Origin: Gammaproteobacteria bacterium | GTDB taxonomy: Bacteria; Pseudomonadota; Gammaproteobacteria; SZUA-229 | Assembly (NCBI GenBank): GCA_029879605.1 | Contig: JAOUQA010000031.1 | Span: forward strand, 1 to 11,652 | Reading direction: 5' to 3' | Length of the DNA: 11,652 bases | Shown here: positions 1 through 6,261 of the stretch, in pieces | How the letters are laid out: each line of letters begins with the position of its first letter | Position numbering within the stretch: the first letter of the stretch is position 1 | Position numbers and translations under genes: made by a program | Notes under the pieces: model-generated | What the model was told of the DNA's origin: nothing | What the model saw: only the letters and a program-made list of their open reading frames with translations | The model's database searches: none

Positions 1-551
1 TTTTTAAATACGGCTTCCATTTTGCCATCATCTACGCTAATCCATTCAGCTATTCCATTCTGTTTGGCCATGCTTAAGGAATCCTGGATTCGAGTCTGCT
101 TTTTAGCTTTTTCACGAATCGAGATTTTATCTTCTGGCTGAACAGTATAAGAAGCAATGTTAACCACCTGGTCATTTACCAGGATAGCTTTATGACTGAT
201 CAACTGACGCGCTTCTGAGCGAGTTGTACCAAACCCACTACGGTAAACGACATTATCAAGGCGTGTTTCCAGCATCTGCAACAGGTTTTCACCAGTTGAG
301 CCTTTTCTTGCTGCTGCCTTTTTGTAGTAATTACGGAATTGACGTTCAAGTACACCATAGATTCGACGTACTTTCTGTTTTTCACGTAACTGCAATGCAT
401 AATCAGATAAACGTGAACGTCTTGCACCATGCTGTCCAGGAATCTGCTCAAGCTTACACTTTGTATCAAGCGCACGCACACCTGACTTAAGCTCAAGGTC
501 GACACCTTCACGTCTGCTCAATTTACATTTTGGACCAATATATCTAGCCAC
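1..551 (-). CDS. rpsD: 30S ribosomal protein S4 (partial, C-terminus cut by window edge)
   Basis: S4 is a primary 16S rRNA binder that nucleates assembly of the 30S body; in E. coli it also represses the alpha operon by binding its own mRNA. The reading begins MARYIGPKCK, then LSRREG, the HGARRSRLSDY segment, and REKQKVRRIYGVLERQFRNY around residues 56-75, all classic S4, with the S4 RNA-binding domain from about residue 95. The start is a GTG: it gives the exact conserved N-terminus and has TTGGAG 8 bases upstream. 183 codons are visible, ending at AVFK; the E. coli protein has 23 residues after the equivalent Lys, so the total would be close to 206. Cys9 and Cys32 are present but the full four-Cys zinc site of some S4 proteins is not. 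It follows rpsK by 17 bases. Confidence 0.98.
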   Translation of the reverse strand, partial: MARYIGPKCKLSRREGVDLELKSGVRALDTKCKLEQIPGQHGARRSRLSDYALQLREKQKVRRIYGVLERQFRNYYKKAAARKGSTGENLLQMLETRLDNVVYRSGFGTTRSEARQLISHKAILVNDQVVNIASYTVQPEDKISIREKAKKQTRIQDSLSMAKQNGIAEWISVDDGKMEAVFK

Positions 552-559
552 AACTAATA

Positions 560-565
560 CTCCAA
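560..565 (-). promoter_or_regulatory. Ribosome binding site deciding the GTG start of rpsD
   Basis: Read on the minus strand this is TTGGAG. The GGAG core ends 8 bases before the GTG at 551. No ATG lies near the conserved S4 N-terminus, so this site fixes GTG as the start. Confidence 0.8.
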
Positions 566-568
566 GTA

Positions 569-952
569 TTACACGCGGCGTCGTTTTGGAGGACGACAAC
601 CATTGTGTGGAATAGGGGTTACATCACTAATATTAGTGATTTTGAAACCTACATTATTTAAAGCTCTAACCGCTGATTCACGACCAGGACCTGGACCTTT
701 AACCATTACATCCAGATTCTTAAGACCATAGTCTTTTGCTTTAGTACCAGCACGTTCAGCAGCTACCTGTGCAGCAAATGGCGTACTTTTACGAGAACCA
801 CGGAAACCTGAACCGCCGGCAGTAGCCCATGACAGAGTGTTACCCTGACGATCCGAAATAGTCACGATTGTGTTATTAAATGATGCATATATATGTGCAA
901 CACCATCAGTGACTGTACGTTTTACTTTTTTCTTACCAGCTGGCTTAGCCAT
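569..952 (-). CDS. rpsK: 30S ribosomal protein S11
   Basis: S11 sits on the 30S platform near the mRNA exit (E-site) side, contacting 16S rRNA and S7/S18. The protein has 127 residues (129 in E. coli). Family signatures are HIYASFNNTIVTISD (about residues 20-34), the glycine-rich GGSGFRGSRKSTPFAAQ, VKGPGPGRESAVRAL (84-98), and the basic C-terminus PHNGCRPPKRRRV. Asn117 in PHNG is the counterpart of the E. coli Asn119 known to form isoaspartate. The ATG start is preceded by GGGA at about 10 bases. It lies 25 bases after rpsM, in the alpha operon order rpsM-rpsK-rpsD. Nothing unusual in the protein. Confidence 0.99.
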   Translation of the reverse strand: MAKPAGKKKVKRTVTDGVAHIYASFNNTIVTISDRQGNTLSWATAGGSGFRGSRKSTPFAAQVAAERAGTKAKDYGLKNLDVMVKGPGPGRESAVRALNNVGFKITNISDVTPIPHNGCRPPKRRRV

Positions 953-977
953 AATCTAGTTATCCCAAAAAAACAGC

Positions 978-1334
978 TTACTTACGAATTGGACGGCGTG
1001 GACCCTTACGAGTACGCGCATTAGTTTGTGTACGTTGCCCACGTAACGGCAGGCTACGACGATGACGGATACCACGGTAACAACCCATGTCCATCAAGCG
1101 TTTAATACTCATCGATACTTCACGGCGTAAATCACCTTCAACGGTAAACTTAGCCACTTCAGTACGCAGGCTCTCGAGCTGTTCTTCGCTCAACTCCCTG
1201 ATTTTGGTAGTCGGTGCAATACCAGACGCATTACAAATGCCCTGGGCACGTGTTTTACCAATGCCATAGATATAGGTTAAACCTATGACTGCATGTTTTT
1301 GATCAGGTATATTAATACCAGCAATACGGGCCAT
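978..1334 (-). CDS. rpsM: 30S ribosomal protein S13
   Basis: S13 is a head protein of the small subunit that forms intersubunit bridges with 23S rRNA and L5, and its basic tail reaches the P-site tRNA. Length is 118 residues, the same as in E. coli. It begins MARIAGINIPDQKHAVIGLTYIYG, has the GIGKTRA helix-turn segment (residues 25-31), and ends in the highly basic GIRHRRSLPLRGQRTQTNAR and GPRRPIRK tail. The ATG at 1334 has the Shine-Dalgarno CTGGAGA, with 4 to 7 bases of spacing depending on the pairing chosen. It is the first gene of the alpha operon in E. coli, where its start region is the S4 translational operator; here only 58 bases separate it from rpmJ. Confidence 0.99.
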   Translation of the reverse strand: MARIAGINIPDQKHAVIGLTYIYGIGKTRAQGICNASGIAPTTKIRELSEEQLESLRTEVAKFTVEGDLRREVSMSIKRLMDMGCYRGIRHRRSLPLRGQRTQTNARTRKGPRRPIRK

Positions 1335-1352
1335 TCAATCTGTCTCCAGAAT

Positions 1353-1365
1353 CGCGCAAAGCGCG
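1353..1365 (-). other. Hairpin in the rpmJ-rpsM leader
   Basis: The minus-strand RNA reads CGCGC-UUU-GCGCG, a perfect 5 bp GC stem with a 3-base loop. It lies 18 bases upstream of the rpsM ATG and 5 bases upstream of the Shine-Dalgarno core. No U-tract follows, so it is not an intrinsic terminator. It could be part of a control structure for S4 feedback, but that is inference; it also overlaps the expected start point of the candidate promoter, in which case the full stem would be present only in read-through transcripts. Confidence 0.5.
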
Positions 1366-1367
1366 GA

Positions 1368-1396
1368 ATTTTAACGATTAATCGCGAGCAAATCAA
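1368..1396 (-). promoter_or_regulatory. Candidate alpha operon promoter (sigma70-type)
   Basis: On the minus strand a -35 TTGATT (1391-1396, 4 of 6 consensus) is separated by exactly 17 bases from a -10 TAAAAT (1368-1373, 5 of 6). The -35 overlaps the rpmJ stop codon. A GC-rich stretch, TCCGCGC, follows the -10; such discriminators are typical of stringently controlled ribosomal promoters. E. coli has its alpha operon promoter in the same interval. Transcription would begin about 24-28 bases before rpsM. Sequence match and position support it; activity is inferred. Confidence 0.6.
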
Positions 1397-1506
1397 CCTT
1401 GACGCTGTTTATGACGTGGATCTTTACAAATCACACGAACAACGCCATTTCGCTTGATAACCTTGCAATTTCTACACATTTTCTTTACAGATGCACGAAC
1501 TTTCAT
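1393..1506 (-). CDS. rpmJ: 50S ribosomal protein L36 (zinc-binding form)
   Basis: L36 is the smallest large-subunit protein; it binds 23S rRNA late in assembly. The 37-codon gene starts MKVRASVKKMCRNCK and ends DPRHKQRQG. It carries the zinc ribbon residues Cys11, Cys14, Cys27 and His32, so it is the zinc-dependent (C+) type. It is one residue shorter than the 38-residue E. coli protein, between Cys27 and His32. It lies 28 bases after secY, as the last gene of the spc operon. The Shine-Dalgarno is modest (GTGAGAG). The stop TGA overlaps the candidate alpha promoter -35. Confidence 0.97.
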   Translation of the reverse strand: MKVRASVKKMCRNCKVIKRNGVVRVICKDPRHKQRQG

Positions 1507-1534
1507 TGTTGCTCTCACTCATGTAATGAGGAAT

Positions 1535-2857
1535 TTAGACCTTTTTATTGCCTAAACCCTTCAAATTCGCCTTTTTCATCAAACCTTCATACTGATGGGA
1601 CATCATATGGGACTGCATCTGGGCCATAAAATCCATGACCACAACGACAATAATCAGCAATGAAGTACCACCAAAGTAAAAAGGCACATTCCAGTACAGA
1701 ATTAGAAATTCAGGCAATAAACAGACAGCGGTTATATATATAGCCCCTACCAGGGTCAGACGTGTCATAACGCCATCAATATAATTTGCTGTCTGGTCAC
1801 CAGGACGAATTCCAGGAATAAATGCACCAGACTTCTTCAAATTATCTGCAGTTTCACGGGAATTAAATACCAGTGCCGTATAGAAAAAGCAGAAAAATAT
1901 GATTGCAGCCGCATACATCAACACATAAATGGGTTGCCCCGGTGACAGTGTTGATGACAGATCCTGCAACCATTCCATTCCCTGAGACTGACCAAACCAG
2001 CCACCCAGTGTTGCCGGGAACAGAATAATACTGGAAGCGAATATAGGAGGAATTACTCCTGCCATATTCAGTTTCAGTGGCAAATGACTGCTTTGCGCTG
2101 CATACATTTTGCGCCCCTGCTGTCGTTTTGCATAATTAACGGTAATCCGTCGTTGGCCTCGTTCAACAAATATAACGAAGGCAGTGACCGCAATTGCCAC
2201 TACAAATAATACAATCGCAGTTAGCGTATGTAACTCACCGGTACGAACCAGCTCCAGTGTCCCACCGATAGCTGATGGCAAACCTGCCACGATACCTGCG
2301 AAAATGATAATGGATATACCATTACCAATACCTCGTTCAGAAATCTGCTCACCCAGCCACATCAGGAATACAGTGCCCGTTACTAACGAGGCCACCGCAA
2401 TGACATAGAAAGATAAAGCCGAGTCCAGGTAAACCAGCGATGAACCTGCATGCGTCTGGCTTAGTAACATCTTGGCAATACCAATAGACTGGAACAATGC
2501 CAGGACTACCGTGAAGTACCTTGTATACATGGTAATTTTACGGCGACCAGATTCACCTTCTTTTTTCAACTGTTCCAGTGTTGGCACTGTTACTGCCAGC
2601 AACTGCATAATAATAGAAGCCGAAATATAAGGCATTACACCTAAAGCAAATAACGACATACGCTCCAGTGCACCACCGGAGAACATATTAAACACATCCA
2701 GTATCGTACCCTGCTGCTGTTCAAAAATTGCCGACATAATATCTGGATTTATACCTGGCACAGGTATAAATGTTCCGATACGATAAACGACAAGCGCACC
2801 CACTACAAAGAGGATGCGCTGTCTGAGTTCCTGCAATTTTGTCAGATCAACAGCCAT
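1535..2857 (-). CDS. secY: Protein translocase subunit SecY
   Basis: SecY is the channel-forming subunit of the SecYEG translocon in the inner membrane; it exports unfolded proteins with SecA and inserts membrane proteins with the ribosome. It has 440 residues (443 in E. coli) and about ten hydrophobic segments, near residues 15-35, 68-90, 112-135, 147-168, 178-195, 212-231, 266-288, 308-330, 365-384 and 393-412. Landmarks are FNMFSGGAL (56-64, the plug region), LGEQISERGIGNGISIIIF (168-186), VNYAKRQQGR (240-249) and the cytosolic loop SGAFIPGIRPG, whose Arg351 matches the essential E. coli Arg357. The N-terminal tail is about seven residues shorter than in E. coli. The ATG is secure because an in-frame stop lies 4 codons upstream, but the Shine-Dalgarno is weak. 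It follows rplO by 17 bases. Confidence 0.99.
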   Translation of the reverse strand: MAVDLTKLQELRQRILFVVGALVVYRIGTFIPVPGINPDIMSAIFEQQQGTILDVFNMFSGGALERMSLFALGVMPYISASIIMQLLAVTVPTLEQLKKEGESGRRKITMYTRYFTVVLALFQSIGIAKMLLSQTHAGSSLVYLDSALSFYVIAVASLVTGTVFLMWLGEQISERGIGNGISIIIFAGIVAGLPSAIGGTLELVRTGELHTLTAIVLFVVAIAVTAFVIFVERGQRRITVNYAKRQQGRKMYAAQSSHLPLKLNMAGVIPPIFASSIILFPATLGGWFGQSQGMEWLQDLSSTLSPGQPIYVLMYAAAIIFFCFFYTALVFNSRETADNLKKSGAFIPGIRPGDQTANYIDGVMTRLTLVGAIYITAVCLLPEFLILYWNVPFYFGGTSLLIIVVVVMDFMAQMQSHMMSHQYEGLMKKANLKGLGNKKV

Positions 2858-2874
2858 TAGCTTGCTTTATTTAC

Positions 2875-3309
2875 CTAGTCTTCAATTTTGCCACCAGCAG
2901 CTTCAATCGCAGCTTTAGCACCTTTTGTTACAGATATACCTTTTAGAGTTACCGCTTTAGTAATTTCACCTGAAGCAATAACTTTAGCTTTTTGCGTAAT
3001 TGCAGGCACAAGATTGGCTGCAATCAAGCTGGCCAGATCAATTACATCTACAGCTACTTTTTCAAGTTCGTGCAAACGAATCTCGGCACTGTACTTAGCT
3101 GAACGCGAATTAAAGCCAACTTTAGGTAGACGACGCTGTAATGGCATCTGACCACCCTCAAAACCTACTTTATGAAAACCACCCGAACGAGATTTCTGTC
3201 CTTTATGACCACGACCACAGGTTTTACCCAGGCCACTGCCAATTCCACGACCAACTCGCTTGTTTGATTTACGGCTACCCGCCGCAGGTTTAAGATTATT
3301 CAGTTGCAT
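2875..3309 (-). CDS. rplO: 50S ribosomal protein L15
   Basis: L15 binds 23S rRNA and joins during the later stages of 50S assembly. The chosen start gives MQLNNLKPAAGSRKSNKRVG, 144 residues, the same length as in E. coli. The glycine-rich basic N-terminal tail contains GRGIGSGLGKTCGRGHKGQKSRSGG (about 22-46), the family hallmark, followed by the globular C-terminal domain ending AAGGKIED. The reading frame is open five codons further upstream, but that would overlap rpmD and lose the good Shine-Dalgarno GAGGA 8 bases before the ATG. Stop and start at the rpmD junction are TGA-G-ATG, a single base apart, which suggests coupled translation. Confidence 0.98.
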   Translation of the reverse strand: MQLNNLKPAAGSRKSNKRVGRGIGSGLGKTCGRGHKGQKSRSGGFHKVGFEGGQMPLQRRLPKVGFNSRSAKYSAEIRLHELEKVAVDVIDLASLIAANLVPAITQKAKVIASGEITKAVTLKGISVTKGAKAAIEAAGGKIED

Positions 3310-3310
3310 C

Positions 3311-3496
3311 TCAGGCTTCCTCAACCTTCACCATGTATGACACTTTATTAATCATGCCACGATTTTCTGGTGTATCGATTACTTCTACCGAATGGTTGGT
3401 ACGACGCAGACCTAATCCACGAACACATGCCTGATGTGCTTTTAATCGACCATTCGCACTTTTAACGAGTGTTACTTTAATCTTTTTCTGAGCCAT
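3311..3496 (-). CDS. rpmD: 50S ribosomal protein L30
   Basis: L30 is a small globular protein of the large subunit. The 61-residue product (59 in E. coli) contains the family core GRLKAHQACVRGLGLRR (about 16-32), then NHSVEVIDTPENRGMINKVSYMVKVEE, in which RGMIN and the MVKVEE end are strongly conserved. The ATG start lies 3 bases after the rpsE stop, and the gene ends 1 base before the rplO ATG, so it sits tightly between S5 and L15 as in the E. coli spc operon. Confidence 0.98.
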   Translation of the reverse strand: MAQKKIKVTLVKSANGRLKAHQACVRGLGLRRTNHSVEVIDTPENRGMINKVSYMVKVEEA

Positions 3497-3499
3497 GAC

Positions 3500-4009
3500 T
3501 TAACCCAATATCTCTTCAACTTTTTTGCCACGTTTTGCAGCAATCAAATCTGGTGAGTGCATATTACGCAGTCCATTAATTGTTGCTCTTACAACATTAA
3601 TTGGGTTACGCGTACCATTAATTTTAGCCAGAACATTCTTAACACCGACTGCTTCAAATACAGCACGCATTGCACCACCGGCTATAATACCTGTACCTTC
3701 AGAAGCTGGCTGCATATAAACATTAGCTGCACCATGTTCACCATTGATTGCATGCTGCAAAGTATCACCATTAAGGTGGACTTTTTTCATGTTTTTACGA
3801 GCTTTGTCCATTGCTTTCTGAATCGCAGCTGGTACCTCTTTGGCTTTGCCATAACCGATACCAATACTGCCATCGCCGTCACCAACAACAGTCAGTGCTG
3901 TAAAACCAAACTGGCGACCACCTTTAACTACTTTTGCCACACGATTAACTGTAATCAGTTTTTCGATATAATCGTCGCGACTTGTTGGGACATCTACGTT
4001 TGTTGCCAT
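3500..4009 (-). CDS. rpsE: 30S ribosomal protein S5
   Basis: S5 lies where body and head of the 30S meet, near the mRNA entry channel and the spectinomycin site; it helps decoding accuracy. The product is 169 residues (167 in E. coli), starting MATNVDVPTSRDDYIEKL. The N-terminal double-stranded RNA-binding-like domain carries the loop VNRVAKVVKGG (21-31), the region of spectinomycin resistance mutations in E. coli; no change there looks like a known resistance form, but this cannot be settled by eye. Further signatures are GYGKAKEVPAAIQKAM (52-67), PASEGTGIIAGGAMRAV (101-117) and NPINVVRATINGL. The start is the ATG at 4009 rather than one 14 codons earlier inside rplR: AAAGG stands 7 bases before it. 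Confidence 0.98.
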   Translation of the reverse strand: MATNVDVPTSRDDYIEKLITVNRVAKVVKGGRQFGFTALTVVGDGDGSIGIGYGKAKEVPAAIQKAMDKARKNMKKVHLNGDTLQHAINGEHGAANVYMQPASEGTGIIAGGAMRAVFEAVGVKNVLAKINGTRNPINVVRATINGLRNMHSPDLIAAKRGKKVEEILG

Positions 4010-4019
4010 AACTGTGCCT

Positions 4020-4376
4020 TTAGAATTCCAATCCGCCTTCACGGGCAGCATCTGCCAGAGCTTTTACTCTACCGTGATATTTAAAACCTGAGCGATCAAA
4101 TGCAACACTGCTAATACCAGCTGCTTTTGATTTCTCTGCGATTACTTTACCTACTGCTGATGCAGCATCGACATTACCAGTGCTTTTTACGGATGACTTA
4201 ACATCTGCATCCAGCGTTGACGCAGAAGCCAGGACTTTTGCACCATCAGCACTAATAACCTGAGCATAAATATGTCGAGGTGTACGATGAATGCATAAAC
4301 GATTTGCGCCTAGCTCGCGAATCTTCAAGCGAGTACGTTTTGCACGACGTATGCGAGTCTCTTTTTTAGACTTCAT
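4020..4376 (-). CDS. rplR: 50S ribosomal protein L18
   Basis: L18 binds 5S rRNA together with L5 and L25 and ties the 5S particle into the central protuberance. The protein has 118 residues (117 in E. coli). It begins with the basic tail MKSKKETRIRRAKRTRLKIREL, followed by the core RLCIHRTPRHIYAQVIS (26-42), and ends FDRSGFKYHGRVKALADAAREGGLEF, the most diagnostic L18 segment. The ATG lies 9 bases after the rplF stop, and the gene ends 10 bases before the rpsE start. Nothing odd is seen. Confidence 0.98.
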   Translation of the reverse strand: MKSKKETRIRRAKRTRLKIRELGANRLCIHRTPRHIYAQVISADGAKVLASASTLDADVKSSVKSTGNVDAASAVGKVIAEKSKAAGISSVAFDRSGFKYHGRVKALADAAREGGLEF

Positions 4377-4385
4377 CTTTCTACC

Positions 4386-4913
4386 CTACTTCTTCTTAGC
4401 TTCTTTACGAATTACATACTCATCACTATAACGTACACCCTTGCCTTTATAAGGCTCTGGTGGACGATAAGCACGAATCTCAGCAGAAACCTGACCTACT
4501 TTCTGCTTGTCGATACCTTTAACCAGGATTTCTGTCTGGCTTGGGGTCTCAACTGTAATTCCTTCTGGAACTGCGTAATTCACAGGATGTGAAAAACCCA
4601 GCGTTAAATTCAATGTATTACCCTGTGCCTGGGCACGGTAACCAACACCAATCAGCTCAAGTTTCTTTTCAAAACCCTGACTGGCACCGACAACCATATT
4701 ATTAACCAGTGAACGCATTGTCCCTGTCATGGCTACAGCACTTTCGTTTTTTGGCGACAAGGTCAGCACGTTACCTTCCTGCTGTATCGCTACAGTGTCA
4801 TGAAGATCCATACTGATGCTACCGTTTTTACCTTTCACAGATACGCTCTGACCGCTAATGGTCACTTCTGTACCTGCTGGTAATTCAATTGGTTTTTTTG
4901 CTATTCGTGACAT
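4386..4913 (-). CDS. rplF: 50S ribosomal protein L6
   Basis: L6 lies near the factor-binding centre of the 50S, next to the sarcin-ricin loop, and is needed for late assembly. The product has 175 residues (177 in E. coli): it starts MSRIAKKPIELPAG and has two L6 domain repeats, about 10-82 and 90-165. Signatures are GTMRSLVNNMVVGASQGFEKKL, the GVGYRAQ turn, and the C-terminal GQVSAEIRAYRPPEPYKGKG with YSDEYVIRKEAKKK. It lies 12 bases after rpsH and 9 bases before rplR, the standard spc order. Confidence 0.99.
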   Translation of the reverse strand: MSRIAKKPIELPAGTEVTISGQSVSVKGKNGSISMDLHDTVAIQQEGNVLTLSPKNESAVAMTGTMRSLVNNMVVGASQGFEKKLELIGVGYRAQAQGNTLNLTLGFSHPVNYAVPEGITVETPSQTEILVKGIDKQKVGQVSAEIRAYRPPEPYKGKGVRYSDEYVIRKEAKKK

Positions 4914-4925
4914 GTTATATACCCT

Positions 4926-5318
4926 TTACGAAACAAGACATATAACTTCACCACCGTGACCGGCGGCGCGCGCTTCACGATCAGTCATTACACCTTTTGA
5001 TGTAGAAATGATCGCAATACCAAGTCCATTAAGAACCTTTGGAAGCTCGTCTTTATTTTTATAAATTCGCAGACCTGGGCGACTGACACGTTTAATGCTG
5101 TCAATAACAGGGCGACCCTCAAAATATTTCAATGACACGGTCATTTCTGCCTTAGCATCTCCTGAAACAGCAAAGTCTTTGATATAACCTTCATCTTTTA
5201 AAACTTTAGCAATCGCCTGTTTCACATTAGATGCAGGCATAGCGACTTCAACCTTACCGGCCGATTGTCCATTTCGGATTCGTGTCAGCATATCTGCAAC
5301 TGGATCTGACATGCTCAT
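4926..5318 (-). CDS. rpsH: 30S ribosomal protein S8
   Basis: S8 binds the central domain of 16S rRNA (helix 21 region) early in assembly, and in E. coli it represses the spc operon by binding the rplE start region of the mRNA. The protein is 130 residues, the same as in E. coli, starting MSMSDPVADMLTRIRNGQ. The C-terminal RNA-binding half contains VSRPGLRIYKNKDELPKV (78-95) and the STSKGVMTD motif (105-113), then HGGEVICLVS. The ATG has AAGG about 10 bases upstream. It is separated from rpsN by a 45-base AT-rich gap, the second longest in the window. Confidence 0.99.
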   Translation of the reverse strand: MSMSDPVADMLTRIRNGQSAGKVEVAMPASNVKQAIAKVLKDEGYIKDFAVSGDAKAEMTVSLKYFEGRPVIDSIKRVSRPGLRIYKNKDELPKVLNGLGIAIISTSKGVMTDREARAAGHGGEVICLVS

Positions 5319-5363
5319 AATCTATATACCTTACTCTTAATATAAATAAAAAATTATTAACTA

Positions 5364-5669
5364 TTACCAGCTGGCTTTAGTTAGCCCTGGAATATCACCG
5401 CGCATCATGGCTTCGCGCAATTTATTTCTGGCCAGTCCAAACTTACGGTAAAAACCATGTGGACGACCTGTAATACGACAACGATTACGACGACGTGAAG
5501 GACTGGAATCCCTTGGTAGCATTTGCATTTTACGCTGGGCTTCCATCTTCGCTTCAAAATCTGCTTCAGGATCCTTTAAAATCGCGCGTAAGTTTGCGCG
5601 TTTTTCAAAATCTCTTTCTACTAATTTCGAGCGTTTCTTTTCACGCTGTAACATTGAAACTTTTGCCAT
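5364..5669 (-). CDS. rpsN: 30S ribosomal protein S14 (zinc-independent form)
   Basis: S14 is a 30S head protein near S3 and S10. It has 101 residues, the long C- form without zinc: the family core LPRDSSPSRRRNRCRITGRPHGFYRKFGL (51-79) holds only one cysteine, Cys64, where the zinc form has a CxxC...CxxC pair. It ends GDIPGLTKASW, matching the E. coli length and ending. The ATG lies 19 bases after rplE; the stop TAA is followed at once by an in-frame TAG. Position between L5 and S8 is standard. Confidence 0.99.
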   Translation of the reverse strand: MAKVSMLQREKKRSKLVERDFEKRANLRAILKDPEADFEAKMEAQRKMQMLPRDSSPSRRRNRCRITGRPHGFYRKFGLARNKLREAMMRGDIPGLTKASW

Positions 5670-5688
5670 AATTTACCCTTTTAACGGC

Positions 5689-6228
5689 TTAATTCTTAAA
5701 TGGGAAGTTAAATGCACTTAATAATGCTTTTGCTTCCTCATCAGATTTTGCACTGGTTGTGATAGTAATATCCATCCCGCGAATTTTATCAATTTTCTCG
5801 TAATCGATTTCAGGAAAGATTATCTGCTCTTTCACACCCATACTATAATTTCCACGTCCATCAAATGACTTACCATTTAAACCACGGAAGTCACGAACAC
5901 GTGGAATAGAAATATTAATTAGACGATCAAGAAACTCATACATGCGTTCACGACGTAGAGTTACCTTACAACCGATCGGATAACCATCACGTACTTTGAA
6001 TGATGCAACACTCTTACGAGCCAGCGTTATAACTGGTTTCTGACCGGCAATCTTTTCCATATCAGATCTGGCAGCTTCAATAACTTTTTTGTCAGCTATA
6101 GCTTCACCAACACCCATATTCAGTGTAATTTTTTCAATACGAGGCACTTCCATCGGGTTTTTATAACCCTGCTCTTCCATCAGTTTTTTAATAACTGTGT
6201 CTCGATAAACTTGTTGTAACCTGGCCAT
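5689..6228 (-). CDS. rplE: 50S ribosomal protein L5
   Basis: L5 binds 5S rRNA in the central protuberance and contacts the P-site tRNA and S13 across the subunit interface. It has 179 residues, the same as in E. coli. Signatures are VPRIEKITLNMGVGEA (28-43), QKPVITLARKSVASFKVRDGYPIGCKVTLR (64-93), RLINISIPRVRDFRGL and the C-terminal MDITITTSAKSDEEAKALL. It begins 33 bases after rplX. In E. coli this start region is the S8 repressor site; here the ATG is preceded only by a poor Shine-Dalgarno (GATGGGCG, at about 11 bases), consistent with control or coupling but not proof. Confidence 0.99.
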   Translation of the reverse strand: MARLQQVYRDTVIKKLMEEQGYKNPMEVPRIEKITLNMGVGEAIADKKVIEAARSDMEKIAGQKPVITLARKSVASFKVRDGYPIGCKVTLRRERMYEFLDRLINISIPRVRDFRGLNGKSFDGRGNYSMGVKEQIIFPEIDYEKIDKIRGMDITITTSAKSDEEAKALLSAFNFPFKN

Positions 6229-6261
6229 TTTAACGGTCGCCCATCTTTAGATTAACAATAA

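Noticed and set aside
967..973. Seven U residues in the RNA just after the rpsM stop, like a terminator tail
   Set aside because: No GC-rich stem precedes it, and rpsK follows after 25 bases in the standard alpha operon order, so a terminator is not supported.
1375..1384. 10-base palindrome CGATTAATCG as an operator
   Set aside because: It falls in the spacer of the candidate promoter, but palindromes of this length arise by chance and no known regulator of ribosomal protein genes has this site; I list only the RNA pairing.
4010..4051. Upstream extension of rpsE by 14 codons into rplR
   Set aside because: The extra residues have no counterpart in S5, and the ATG at 4009 has AAAGG 7 bases upstream.
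3557..4084. Long plus-strand reading frame of 175 codons opposite rpsE
   Set aside because: It lies antisense to rpsE and the 3' end of rplR, both certain. Its product is Cys/Thr/Asn-rich and resembles no family I know; it is an artefact of codon use on the other strand. Other plus-strand frames in the window fail for the same reason.
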